This document shows positions 28,083 to 37,413 of a stretch of DNA of 64,000 bases, in pieces (position 1 is the first letter of the stretch; each line of letters begins with the position of its first letter). The notes beneath the pieces were generated by a model. It did not search any database, had not been told where the DNA came from, and saw only the letters and a list, made by a program, of their open reading frames with translations. The translations under genes were made by a program, and so were the position numbers. Source of the DNA: Planktothricoides raciborskii GIHE-MW2 (GTDB lineage: Bacteria > Cyanobacteriota > Cyanobacteriia > Cyanobacteriales > Laspinemataceae); the NCBI RefSeq assembly GCF_040564635.1, contig NZ_CP159837.1:5629001-5693000 (forward strand), written 5' to 3'.

Positions 28083-28320
28083 GTTGGCAGCGGTAGGGTG
28101 CTGCCTTCGGAACGAAGTGAAGCGTAACGCACCACTGGGTGTTCGCAGCGGATGTGGCAGCGGATAGGCAACGGATAGGCAACGGATAGGCAACGGATAG
28201 GCAGAATTCAGAAACCGGGTTTCTTTTTTGGCGATCGCCGTTAATTTAAAGATGTCACCCCAGAAACCCGGTTTCTTGTGTTGGGCAATGGATAGGCAAC
28301 GGATTAGCGTGGAGATAATT
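28083..28320. repeat. GGCAACGGATA tandem repeat and AGAAACC inverted unit before the second CHAT gene
   Basis: Four 11-bp copies (GGCARCGGATA) lie at 28157-28200. They are followed by an inverted unit at 28210-28276 that begins AGAAACCGGGTTTCT and ends AGAAACCCGGTTTCT. The unit's interior is nearly identical to that at 20182-20248. The gap holds no gene. Confidence 0.85.
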
Positions 28321-31134
28321 ATGCTGAAAATTCTGAAAAATACACAGGTTATTTTAAAAATATTCGCGGCTGGTTTGATCATGGGGTTGCCTTTATTTAC
28401 TGAATTAGGCAAACCCGCGATCGCCTCTTTTAATCCAGCAAATTTTAAGCCAGCAAATTTTAATCTAGCAAATGCAAGAAGGGCAAAGCATTCGGATCGT
28501 AAATTATCTGTTGTCACCAATAGATGCTTGCCCGAATGCTTCGCCGCTACCAGTCGATCTCCTGATTTGCTAACAGAAGGCAAGGCATTTTATCAAGCGG
28601 GGCAGTTTGCTGATGCCGTGAGAGTTTTAGCTGAAGCTGCGGAAATTTATGCCAGTGAAGGAGATGTCTTCAAACAGGCCGTAACCCTCAGCAATATATC
28701 TTTAGCTTATCAGCAGCTTGGACAATGGGAACTGGCGAATTTAGCCATTGCTCAGAGTTTAGATATTTTAGCACAGTTTGAAGCAAAAAATCAAGAATTT
28801 TCCAGGATTAAAGCCCAAGTTTTGGAGATTTATGGAGCGCAGCAGTTACAACAAGGCAACCCGGAAACAGCCCTGAGTATTTGGCAAGAGTCAGAGAAAA
28901 TATATAGCCAAATTGGGGATGAACTTGGCCAAATTCGCAGCCAAATTAATCAAGCCCAAGCCCAACAATCTCTAGGGCTTTATCGGCAATCTCTAAATAC
29001 TTTAGCCCAGGTAAAAGCTACCCTGGAAAATCAACCGGATACTCTGGTTAAAGCGGTTGCCCTGCGATCGCTCGGTGAAACTCTGCGGGTGTTGGGAGAT
29101 TTGCCAGAGGCGCAAAAATGCTTAGAAGAAAGTTTAAAAATTGCTCGACAATTCCGGTCGGCTACGGATATGGAAGCGGCGTTACTGAATTTAGGAAATA
29201 CTGCCCGGTTTTTGTCTCTGAGGCTGGAAGATTTAGCCGCCAGAAAAGTTGCCGCATCAAGCGCCGAAATAAATCAACTTAAAGAACAAGCAGCACAGGA
29301 AATAGCCATAGCCTTGAATGCTTATCAAGAAGTGGCGAAAAGCAGCGATTCAGCGAATCGGCGAATGCAGGCACAACTGAATATATTACAGCTTTTCATC
29401 GAAACTAATCAAGTAAATTTGGCTGAAACGCTGGCTGAGGAGATTCAGGAAAGTATTAATGATTTAAGCCCCTCCCGTGAGTCGGTTTATGCCTATATTA
29501 ATTATAGTCAAAGTTTAGCAAAATTAAGTCAAAAACAAAATCAAAATAGCCCGCGAGAAATTTTCCGGGCTAAGTTGCTGGCAACGGCTACACAAATGGC
29601 CAGAGATTTACAAGATAAACGGGCTGAATCATTAGCTTTGGGTAATTTAGGCAAGTTATATGAAACAGGGAAACAATGGGCGGATGCGAAATCAATTACG
29701 GAACAAGCTTTAATGCTGGCGCAAGTGACGAATTCCCCAGAAATTATCTATCAGTGGCAATGGCAGTTAGGACGAATTTTAAAGGGTAAAAATGAACGGG
29801 AAGGCGCGATCGCCGCTTATGGGGAAGCGGTGAATACTTTGCAAGGGTTACGCCGAGATTTAGTCGCCCTTAATCAAGATGATCAGTTTTCTTTCCGCGA
29901 TCGCGTGGAGTTAGTTTATCGAGAATTTGTCGATTTATTACTATCAGAAACAACGCCGAGTCAGAAGCCGAGTCAAAAAAATATGCAAACAGCCCGCCAG
30001 ACTATTGAAGGGTTACAGTTAGCAGAGTTAGATAATTTTTTCCGGGATGCTTGTTTGGATGCCCAACCGAAGCAAATCGATCAAATTGACCCCAAGGCGG
30101 CAGTAATTTATCCAATTATTTTGCCCGATCGCCTAGAAATTATTCTCTCTTTACCGGATCAAACCCTACGTCACCACAGCCAGAAAATTTCTCAAGCCCA
30201 AATTGAAAGAATGCTGGATTATTTCCAGGATGATGTTTCTAATCGGCGGAAAATTAATAGCGATCTCTTCTTAGCCGATGCCCAAAAACTCTATGATTGG
30301 TTAATTCGCCCCTTTGCCAACGATCTAGAAACCAACCATATTGAAACTTTAGTATTTGTCCTCGATAGCGGGTTGCGGAATATCCCGATGGCGGTGCTCC
30401 ACGATGGAGAAAAATATCTGATTGAAAAATATGCGATCGCCCTCACTCCCGGTTTACAAATGTTGCGTTCCCAAGGGTTACAAACCCGAAAACTTCAAGC
30501 CTTAACTGCCGGACTCAGTGCAGCGAGAGAGGGATTTTCGGCTTTAGAGAATGTCGAGGCCGAAATCCAAGAAATTAATCGAAAATTACCGGCACAATCT
30601 TTGTTAAATGAACAATTTACCAAAACCCAGCTAAAAACTCTGATTGATTTGGTGCCATTTCCGGTGGTACATATTGCCACTCATGGACAGTTTGGTTCCG
30701 TGGCAGAAGACACATTTATTCTCACCTGGAATGAGCAAATTAATAGTAAAGAATTAGGCAATATCTTGCAACCCACAGACCCGACCGCTAGAGGTGCGAT
30801 CGAATTACTGGTACTGAGTGCTTGCGAAACCGCCACGGGCGATCGCCGCGCTGGGTTAGGATTGGCAGGAGTAGCAGTCCGGTCAGAAGCCCGCAGTACC
30901 GTTGCGACCTTATGGCAAGTCAACGATCAATCTTCTGCGGCTTTGATGATGCGCTTTTACCAGGAACTCGCCCAAGGCAATGTCAGCAAAGGCGAAGCTT
31001 TGCGGCGAGCCCAAGTGAGTATTTTGCGCGATTCCCTGCGGGATAGCCCCGCTTCACGCACCACCGGCAATCGTCCTGAATACGCCCATCCCTATTTTTG
31101 GGCTGCTTATGTACTGGTTGGTAATTGGTTATAA
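28321..31134 (+). CDS. Secreted CHAT-TPR protein (second copy)
   Basis: ATG at 28321 follows GGAG at 6 nt and opens a signal peptide (IFAAGLIMGLPLF). A repeat-derived stretch (about residues 40-75) comes next, then TPRs, a helical linker and a C-terminal CHAT protease. The catalytic His is in VVHIATHGQFG (about 30670) and the Cys in LVLSACETATGDRRAG (about 30815). CHAT domains are caspase-like cysteine proteases that in several systems are switched on by their TPR partner. This gene and the broken CHAT gene flank the TPS exoprotein, so processing or control of that surface protein is a fair inference. The N-terminal insert matches the AAGCATTCGG palindrome family. Confidence 0.92.
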   Translation: MLKILKNTQVILKIFAAGLIMGLPLFTELGKPAIASFNPANFKPANFNLANARRAKHSDRKLSVVTNRCLPECFAATSRSPDLLTEGKAFYQAGQFADAVRVLAEAAEIYASEGDVFKQAVTLSNISLAYQQLGQWELANLAIAQSLDILAQFEAKNQEFSRIKAQVLEIYGAQQLQQGNPETALSIWQESEKIYSQIGDELGQIRSQINQAQAQQSLGLYRQSLNTLAQVKATLENQPDTLVKAVALRSLGETLRVLGDLPEAQKCLEESLKIARQFRSATDMEAALLNLGNTARFLSLRLEDLAARKVAASSAEINQLKEQAAQEIAIALNAYQEVAKSSDSANRRMQAQLNILQLFIETNQVNLAETLAEEIQESINDLSPSRESVYAYINYSQSLAKLSQKQNQNSPREIFRAKLLATATQMARDLQDKRAESLALGNLGKLYETGKQWADAKSITEQALMLAQVTNSPEIIYQWQWQLGRILKGKNEREGAIAAYGEAVNTLQGLRRDLVALNQDDQFSFRDRVELVYREFVDLLLSETTPSQKPSQKNMQTARQTIEGLQLAELDNFFRDACLDAQPKQIDQIDPKAAVIYPIILPDRLEIILSLPDQTLRHHSQKISQAQIERMLDYFQDDVSNRRKINSDLFLADAQKLYDWLIRPFANDLETNHIETLVFVLDSGLRNIPMAVLHDGEKYLIEKYAIALTPGLQMLRSQGLQTRKLQALTAGLSAAREGFSALENVEAEIQEINRKLPAQSLLNEQFTKTQLKTLIDLVPFPVVHIATHGQFGSVAEDTFILTWNEQINSKELGNILQPTDPTARGAIELLVLSACETATGDRRAGLGLAGVAVRSEARSTVATLWQVNDQSSAALMMRFYQELAQGNVSKGEALRRAQVSILRDSLRDSPASRTTGNRPEYAHPYFWAAYVLVGNWL
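28435..28545. repeat. In-frame palindromic repeat in the CHAT gene N-terminus
   Basis: GGGCAAAGCATTCGG (28481-28495) and CCCGAATGCTTCGCC (28531-28545) are complementary except for one position and an offset. The interval encodes RRAKHSDRKLSVVTNRCL, without family character. A short tandem CCAGCAAATTTTAA run (28435-28474) precedes it. Related units lie at 8221-8340. Confidence 0.75.
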
Positions 31135-31206
31135 TTGCCTCAACTGTTTCAACTGTGTACCGAGCAAGGCAGAATTAAAGATGGGAACGTCTGCGAGAAA
31201 TGATTG

Positions 31207-32565
31207 ATGAACCAACAATATAAAGCCTTGCGCGAAAAACTCACACAGCTAACCGAACGAAAGCCCGGATTAGGGGCAAGAATGGCTCAAGCTGCCATTG
31301 AACTCAAAGATGCTGGAGTCCCTCCGGCAGAACTGCTATTAGAACAGTTAAGCGCCTATCGCCAAGAGTTTGCGGCTTTGCGAGATCAAGCCAGGGAATT
31401 GGCTAAATCTTTGCCGAAACCACCGATGCCACCGCAAATCACCTCCCTGAAAGATATTGAGAATATCTTAGAAGCGTTGGAGGCTTCAGGGGCGCCATCG
31501 GTGGGCGAGCGGGAAACGGCGTTAAAAATTCTTGACCAAGTATTAGCGATCGCTCATAGTGACGATCCTAAGTTTCCCCCCTTGGAAGACGCCAAAGCCA
31601 AAGCCAGAGAACTGCGGCGGCTAATTGCCCAAGCGCCCGCTGATGCTTTACCGCAACCCGTACAGACTTTGAACTCAGGAGATCATCCGTTTGCTGGGTT
31701 GCTAACCTTAATTAACCCACCGTCAGGTTTAAGCGACGATCGCTGGGGAATTTTAGTGGAAATCGTGACTCGTGCATTCAGCAAATCCCTGACAGTGGCA
31801 GCGGCACGAGGAAAATTAACTATAGACATGACCATTCCCTCGGTGTCAACGGTGGCGAATCAGTCAACCACTGCCACTCCTGCACCCCCGGCGCCATCAA
31901 AGCAAAACTTTCCCGAAGTGCTGATTCTTTCCGAAGCGGGAACCGTGGGCAATGCGCCTCAGCCGGAAGAGTCCGTGTTAAAACCACCCATAACACAGAT
32001 CAATTCCCCGGATGTGATTATTTTGCCCAGTTATGAAGAACCGCCAAAGCAACCGGGGACAAGCCAACCGGCAAAAGTGGCAGAACCTTTGGTCTTTGGG
32101 TCGATGCCTTTATCCGAGCAAAAGAACCCTAGCCCACCCACTGTCGGCGAGTCTCAAGGATTAAAAGTCCTGGTTCACATAGAACGGTTGGGCGATCGCC
32201 TATTTGGTCACGATGAATTTGCCGGAACCCGGGGCAAAGCACTGCGGATCGAAGGGTTTGCCATTAATATTGAACCGCCCATTCCTGGTTTAAGTTTGGA
32301 ATACATGGGGCACCTGGAAGGGATTGGGGATACTCCTTGGACGCCCCAAGGTCAATTTTTAGGGACTCGTGGCAGCGGAAAACGCATGGAAGGTTTTGCC
32401 ATCCGACTAACTGGAGAAAAAGCCCATCAATATAATGTCTATTATGTCGCCCATATTCAGAATATTGGTGATTCTTCAGTCTGTTTCAACGGTGATTACT
32501 GTGGGACAAGGGGGCAAGGATTAAGAATTGAAGGCATGAAAGTTTGGCTTCAGAAAAAACCCTAG
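31207..32565 (+). CDS. ChW-repeat (hydrophobic W) protein with helical N-terminus
   Basis: The first 140 residues are charged and helical. A middle region (150-210) contains FAGLLTLINPPSGLSDDRWG, and a Pro-rich linker follows. The last about 130 residues hold three repeats with the pattern H(I/L)xxIGD...G...GTRGxxxRxEGFxI: HIERLGDRLFGHDEFAGTRG, HLEGIGDTPW and HIQNIGDSSVCFNGDYCGTRG. This matches the clostridial hydrophobic-W family, best known from Gram-positive surface proteins. There is no signal peptide, so location is uncertain. It follows the CHAT gene by 72 bp on the same strand and may be part of that operon. ATG at 31207 was preferred over TTG at 31204. Confidence 0.75.
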   Translation: MNQQYKALREKLTQLTERKPGLGARMAQAAIELKDAGVPPAELLLEQLSAYRQEFAALRDQARELAKSLPKPPMPPQITSLKDIENILEALEASGAPSVGERETALKILDQVLAIAHSDDPKFPPLEDAKAKARELRRLIAQAPADALPQPVQTLNSGDHPFAGLLTLINPPSGLSDDRWGILVEIVTRAFSKSLTVAAARGKLTIDMTIPSVSTVANQSTTATPAPPAPSKQNFPEVLILSEAGTVGNAPQPEESVLKPPITQINSPDVIILPSYEEPPKQPGTSQPAKVAEPLVFGSMPLSEQKNPSPPTVGESQGLKVLVHIERLGDRLFGHDEFAGTRGKALRIEGFAINIEPPIPGLSLEYMGHLEGIGDTPWTPQGQFLGTRGSGKRMEGFAIRLTGEKAHQYNVYYVAHIQNIGDSSVCFNGDYCGTRGQGLRIEGMKVWLQKKP

Positions 32566-32629
32566 AAAAAACCCTAATTTTTTCGGTAATATCTGAGGTA
32601 ATTCAAGGGTTTTTGCTGTTGCTAATTCA

Positions 32630-32716
32630 CCACTTCAGACCGAAAATACAAGGATAGATTACCCTCTGTGTTATCTGTCTGAAGTGGGGTGAAAATTACC
32701 GGGTAAAATTTTCACC
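32630..32716. promoter_or_regulatory. Two consecutive hairpins upstream of mgtE
   Basis: CCACTTCAGAC (32630-32640) pairs exactly with GTCTGAAGTGG (32677-32687). Directly after it, GGTGAAAATT and AATTTTCACC (32688-32716) form a second stem. They lie 116 bp before the mgtE start. An M-box or other Mg2+ sensor was considered, but I do not see its conserved core. Confidence 0.45.
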
Positions 32717-32832
32717 CATCACTCCTCCCTTGCCCAATCAAAATCCCAGACAAGGGATTTAAGAAATATCTCATCATTGCTATTCTAAAGAAATTATCTG
32801 CTAGATAAAACTAACCACCCCATTTAATCGGA

Positions 32833-34254
32833 ATGGAACCAGGGAGGCCAGCTTTGACTGATAATAACAATGTAATCTCTCCCCTTCCGACAACCATTTC
32901 GCGGAGAGAAATACGGGATTTAGTGCGATCGCAGCTAAAGGCGCTTTTAGATGTCAATGACCTCAAAGGTGCTAAAGCGATTTTGGTGCCAGTACAGCCC
33001 GCTGATGTGGCGGAAGCGATCGAAGGATTACCAGAAGCAATGCAGGCGATCGCCTTTCGCTTGCTATCCAAAAATGAAGCCACGGAAGTCTATGAACATC
33101 TTGACTCAACCGTGCAGCAAAATCTGCTCGAAGATTTCCGGCGCCAGGAAGTCCTCGACATTGTAGAAAATATGTCCCCGGATGACCGCGCTCGTCTATT
33201 TGATGAGTTACCCGCCAAAGTCGTTCGGCGTCTGCGAGCCCAACTGTCCCCAGCGGAATGGCAAGTCACTGCCCTGCTATTAGGTTATGAAGCGGGGAGA
33301 GCAGGGCGGATCATGACTCCAGAGTATCTGTCCATCAAAGAACAGCTTACCGTTGGTCAAGCCCTAGAGCGCATCCGCAAATTCGCACCCGTGGCCGAGG
33401 TTGTTTATTATTTATATGTCACCGATAACGCCCGTCGGTTAACCGGCATCGTGTCCCTCAGAGATTTGGTTATCTCTGACCCCGCAGAATATATCAGCGA
33501 AATCATGGCTCGTGATATGGTCTTTGTTCACACGGACACCGATCAAGAGGAAGTAGCCCGGATGATTCAGCGTTATGACTTTTTGGCAGTGCCGGTGGTG
33601 GATAGCGAGCAACGTCTGGTGGGAGTAATCACCGTGGACGACGTGATCGATATCCTGGAACAGGAAACCACAGAAGATATTTATGCGTTAGGTGGGGTGC
33701 AATCCGACGGAGATAATTATTTTCAAACCAATTTACTCACCGTAGCCCGTCGTCGCGTAGTCTGGTTATTTGTATTGCTCCTCACCAATACAGTCACCGG
33801 GAGCATTATTAACTCCCAAAGAGAACTCCTGCAAGAGGTGGTGGTGCTGGCAGCGTTTATTCCTTTGCTGACCGGAACCGGGGGCAATGTAGGCGCTCAA
33901 TCTTCTACGGTGGTGATTCGGGGTTTAAATACCGATACCATTAGAATGATGGGGCCGCTTCAGGTGATTGGGCGAGAAGCTTTAGCCGGTGCTTTGTTGG
34001 GCTTAATTTTAGGCAGCATAACAACGGTTTGGGCTTATTTCTTGCAAAATAATTTGCCTGTGGCGATCGCCGTAGGAACTAGCTTAATTGCCATTTCGGT
34101 TTTAGCTTCCGTGTCTGGTTCGGCCTTGCCATTTTTGTTTCGGTCAGTAGGTTTAGATCCTGCCTTGATGTCGGCTCCTTTTATCACCACGGCGGTTGAT
34201 GTATTAGGCGTTTTAATTTACTTTAATTTGGCACGACTCATTTTAGGATTATAA
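32833..34254 (+). CDS. mgtE: Magnesium transporter MgtE
   Basis: The 473-aa protein has the complete MgtE order. The N-terminal superhelical domain contains ADVAEAIEGLPEAMQAIAFRLL and MSPDDRARLFDELP. Paired CBS domains follow (GRIMTPEYLSIKEQLTVGQAL; DFLAVPVVDSEQRLVGVITVDD). The C-terminal membrane domain has five hydrophobic segments, including PLLTGTGGNVGAQSSTVVIRGL, which carries the pore signature. Mg2+ binding to the N and CBS domains closes the channel in characterised homologues. It acts at the plasma membrane for Mg2+ uptake. The WD40 gene starts 46 bp downstream and may be co-transcribed. Confidence 0.96.
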   Translation: MEPGRPALTDNNNVISPLPTTISRREIRDLVRSQLKALLDVNDLKGAKAILVPVQPADVAEAIEGLPEAMQAIAFRLLSKNEATEVYEHLDSTVQQNLLEDFRRQEVLDIVENMSPDDRARLFDELPAKVVRRLRAQLSPAEWQVTALLLGYEAGRAGRIMTPEYLSIKEQLTVGQALERIRKFAPVAEVVYYLYVTDNARRLTGIVSLRDLVISDPAEYISEIMARDMVFVHTDTDQEEVARMIQRYDFLAVPVVDSEQRLVGVITVDDVIDILEQETTEDIYALGGVQSDGDNYFQTNLLTVARRRVVWLFVLLLTNTVTGSIINSQRELLQEVVVLAAFIPLLTGTGGNVGAQSSTVVIRGLNTDTIRMMGPLQVIGREALAGALLGLILGSITTVWAYFLQNNLPVAIAVGTSLIAISVLASVSGSALPFLFRSVGLDPALMSAPFITTAVDVLGVLIYFNLARLILGL

Positions 34255-34299
34255 AATCTCACTGTTTCTGCAAAATATGTGAGAATTTGGAGATACTCA

Positions 34300-35985
34300 A
34301 TGTTAAATAATCGTAATTGGCTGGAAAGTGCAGAATATGTCTCTTTAATTGGTTCAGTAATCGGCTCAATTGTGGCCATTTTTTCTGGGAATGCAATTTA
34401 TGCCACGGTTCCTTTATGTTTTTCGCTAATTTTTAATACGATTAATCGCTCTCGCTTTGAGGTGGGAGTCCGACGCAATAGCATCAGTATTAATCGAATC
34501 CAGCGACAAGTCAAAGAAGAACTCTCGTTGTCCCTAGAGCAGCGATCGCCTTCTCCAGGAGCGAACGCCATGCCCTCTTCTTTGGGTCAAAAGTTGCTCG
34601 ATCAAGCTCGTAGACAAAAAGCAACCGCGACTGGAGAAAATTCTACTCCGAGCGTTCAAAATGATCCGCAGATTCAGAAACAAATCGAAGAATTAAAAGA
34701 GCAATATGCTAATTTGCTCGAATCAATTAATCGTGTGATTAATTATTTAAATTCTAATGGTTTAGTAGGGCGAGTGGAGCGATTAGAGCAGGCGATCGCC
34801 GAACGGATGATTAAATCACCCAGTCCCATGACTTCTGATAGTTCACGAGCAGCCCCAGCAACCCCCTCGGCAGCCCCAGCAACCCCCTCGGCAGCCCCAG
34901 CAACCCAGACCGCCAAAACTGGAGAACACAAGCCTCCTGACTCTAATATTCCGCCGCCCGATCAACCTCAAAAAAGTAACGAGACAGCCTCGAAGACCAG
35001 ACAACAGAATAATTCTCCCGTGTTGCCCAAATTTCTTAGCCCCGAAACAACCCCCATGCCGCAAACTTGGAAATATATTCAGTCCTTGTCCGGTCATTTA
35101 GACTGGGTAAAGTCGATCGCCATTAGTCCCGCTTCCACGCAATTAGTCAGCGGCAGTCTTGACAGCAAAATTAAGCTGTGGAATTTAGTTACCGGGCAAA
35201 TAGAAGCAACTCTGGATTATCACGATCGCGGCGTTTTTGCGGTGGCGATCAGTCCTGACGGTACAACCCTGGCGAGTACCAGTTGGGATAAAACTATTAA
35301 ACTTTGGGAGTTACCCAGCGGCGATTTGATCGATACCCTAACTGGTCATTCTGGATCGGTGCGATCGGCTGTATTTACCCATGATAGCCATACCCTAATC
35401 AGTTGTAGTTTTGACGAAACGATTAAACTTTGGGATGTCCGCAAAGGTCAATTAATCAAAACCCTGACGGATTATTCCGCAGCGGTGTATTCTCTGGCAC
35501 TTCACCCCAATGGCAAAACCCTAGCCACCGGCAGCAGTGACGGCAATATTATCCTCTGGAATTTGGCCACAAATTCAGAAATTGCGATTCTGTCCAGCAG
35601 CTTGGATGTGGTGGAGTCCCTCATTATTACCCCCAATGGTCGAACCCTGATTTCCGGCAATGGCGATGGCAGCATTCAACTGTGGCAGCTTAATGAAGCG
35701 GAGTTATTGAGCGATCACCCTTCCGTGGCCGTAGCCTCCCTGCAAAATACCCTAACAGTTCATACTGGGGAAGTCACCGCATTGGCGATCGCCCCTGACG
35801 GCGAAAGCTTTGCCAGTGCCAGTGCTGATGGCACCGTCAAAATTTGGCACCTAGACACCTTGCAGTTACTCTCCTCTTTGCCTGCGGATTCCGGGGCGGT
35901 CATGTCCTTAGCCATCAGCCCCGATGGTAAATTTTTGGCCACTGGTATGGCAGAAGGCTCGATTAAAATTTGGCAACGCGCCTAA
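34300..35985 (+). CDS. Membrane-anchored WD40-repeat protein
   Basis: ATG at 34300 follows GGAG at 8 nt. Two short hydrophobic segments (about 15-50: LIGSVIGSIVAIFSG; ATVPLCFSLIF) suggest an N-terminal membrane anchor. A coiled-coil region (ELKEQYANLLESINRVINYL) and a Pro/Ala linker follow. The C-terminal 300 residues form about seven WD40 blades (for example LAISPDGKFLATGMAEGSIKIW), enough for one complete propeller. Such proteins are scaffolds; the partner is unknown. The linker is partly encoded by a 21-bp tandem repeat (34851-34905). It is followed by a repeat-rich gap. Confidence 0.9.
   Translation: MLNNRNWLESAEYVSLIGSVIGSIVAIFSGNAIYATVPLCFSLIFNTINRSRFEVGVRRNSISINRIQRQVKEELSLSLEQRSPSPGANAMPSSLGQKLLDQARRQKATATGENSTPSVQNDPQIQKQIEELKEQYANLLESINRVINYLNSNGLVGRVERLEQAIAERMIKSPSPMTSDSSRAAPATPSAAPATPSAAPATQTAKTGEHKPPDSNIPPPDQPQKSNETASKTRQQNNSPVLPKFLSPETTPMPQTWKYIQSLSGHLDWVKSIAISPASTQLVSGSLDSKIKLWNLVTGQIEATLDYHDRGVFAVAISPDGTTLASTSWDKTIKLWELPSGDLIDTLTGHSGSVRSAVFTHDSHTLISCSFDETIKLWDVRKGQLIKTLTDYSAAVYSLALHPNGKTLATGSSDGNIILWNLATNSEIAILSSSLDVVESLIITPNGRTLISGNGDGSIQLWQLNEAELLSDHPSVAVASLQNTLTVHTGEVTALAIAPDGESFASASADGTVKIWHLDTLQLLSSLPADSGAVMSLAISPDGKFLATGMAEGSIKIWQRA
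34851..34905. repeat. 21-bp tandem repeat encoding an Ala-Pro linker
   Basis: GCAGCCCCAGCAACCCCCTC is repeated almost three times and gives SAAPATP repeats in the WD40 protein. The unit length keeps the reading frame. Confidence 0.85.
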
Positions 35986-36653
35986 AAAATAGACCAGAAA
36001 GCTTTCTTGTCTAACAGACAATTCTGGCAAAATTCGTGCAAAGCCGATGGCGGTCGATCCGCCATCGGTTGGGGGGATCGATACGTTATGAAAGCTTTCT
36101 TGTCTAATAGGTGGTTTGTAGATTTACACAAGCCTACTTAGAGGAAAATATGGATCTACCATACGCAACAGAAATCCGTATTTTACTCCTTATCAATAAT
36201 ATAAAAAAAATCTAGAATAGAGAGATAATAGAATTCAGTTAAACAACCGGATTTTTTTAGCTAAAAACCCGGTGTGTTCCCATCTCCGTATAGAAAATAT
36301 AGCACTTGTCAGAGTTATTAAGTCAGGACTTATGCATAAACCCTAAATCTGTAGGGTTGATTCGCTTTATCAACCCTAGATTGATTGATATTAAATAATG
36401 CCTAAGTCCTGTAAGTACAAAAAAACCTGTCCCGAACCGCGCCCGCTAGAATCTATAAAACCTCTGTAATCCTGATAATAACCGCTATACGCTATACATT
36501 ATTAGGGGTTACGAAAATATTTTTTTATCGCTGGTTTACCTGATAAAAAATATGAATGAGTCTCTGAATTTGTCAGAATTATAGCTGCCAGAGACCGATT
36601 GATGTGAACTGAATATATTTTTACAAAAAATTAACTAATTTTCAGAGTAATTG
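35986..36653. repeat. Repeat-rich gap downstream of the WD40 gene
   Basis: GAAAGCTTTCTTGTCTAA is present twice around 36000-36115, with CGATGGCGG/CCGCCATCG between the copies. From about 36300 to 36500 lies a copy of an element that also occurs at 47328-47448 and that is interrupted by the 88-bp MITE at 36324-36411. No gene is seen. Confidence 0.75.
36324..36411. mobile_element. 88-bp MITE with 5-bp target duplication
   Basis: Ends are CAGGACTTATGCA and TGCCTAAGTCCTG, inverted repeats with one mismatch. The flanks are TAAGT (36319-36323) and TAAGT (36412-36416), a perfect 5-bp direct repeat. The uninterrupted sister sequence at 47369-47390 has one copy of this site, as GAAGT. The ends match the IS terminus at 997-1009, so that IS family may mobilise it. 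Confidence 0.88.
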
Positions 36654-37408
36654 ATGATTTACAGTATTTTAACACCCAAGAATCTCCCTTTTACCTCCCA
36701 GGGAAAAAAAATTAAAATAAAAAAAATTGAAAAAATCAACTATTTATTTTGTGTAATTAATCCTGACGTAAGTTTACAAACAATCAATCAAGCTTGGCAC
36801 AATACAATATTTTGGGCTGGACGGAAAAAGAATTAGCCGGGCAACCTTGGAGTTACTTAATCCATAAAGATGAGCGATCGGCAATTTTAGCCAAGTTGCA
36901 AGAAAATCAAATCAACTCCAAAATCACCTGAGAAACTCGCTATGGTCATAATAATGGATATTATCGGTGGTTATCTTGGCATCTATTCCCCGAATAAAAC
37001 GAGTTAATTTATGCTTTTGCCAGAGACATTACCGAGGAAAAAAAATCCGTAGTTTCACAGAACATTGGGTAACAAAAATTGAGACCATCGCGCCTGGAAA
37101 AATAAATTTGCCGAATTTTTGTGGTGGCGATCGATAAATGGGGGCAATTGGTATATAGTAATACCCCAAACTCAATTGGAGGTTTATTTATTGAGGCAGT
37201 TCATCCATGGGATCGCCTAACCACCCAAGAAAAATTAGAGAAATTGCTCAATTCCACGGAACAGAATGCCTTTGCTGGCAAGCCCATTTCCTTTGTCAAT
37301 CGCTATCTGACTGGTGATGGATCGTACAAATTGCTATCCTGGAAAGCGACTTTTTTAACCAAAAATCAATTAATAGGCTTAGGGTGGGCAAATTGCCCAC
37401 CCTACTAA
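36654..37408 (+). pseudogene. PAS-domain sensor fragment, multiply disrupted
   Basis: The frame from ATG 36654 reads YLFCVINPDVSLQTINQAW, a PAS core. A one-base shift near 36807 then leads to LGWTEKELAGQPWSYLIHKDER, followed by TGA near 36930 and TAA near 37000 within RYGHNNGYYRWLSWHLFPE and FARDITEEK. A second PAS (VVAIDKWGQLVYSN ... RYLTGDGSYKLLSWKATF) follows from about 37121 in another frame. PAS pairs of this kind are usually the sensory part of histidine kinases or diguanylate cyclases. No output domain remains. The last codons run into a palindrome (37380-37404). Confidence 0.8.
37380..37404. terminator. Perfect palindrome between convergent genes
   Basis: TAGGGTGGGCAA and TTGCCCACCCTA flank a single A. 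The palindrome lies 10 bp from the ABC gene's stop and may terminate it. The sequence belongs to a dispersed repeat family (compare 49004-49033). Confidence 0.55.
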
Positions 37409-37413
37409 GATGA

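Noticed and set aside
32630..32832. Mg2+ riboswitch (M-box or ykkC-like) before mgtE
   Set aside because: Two hairpins are present, but the conserved M-box core is not visible, so only a generic regulatory candidate is reported.
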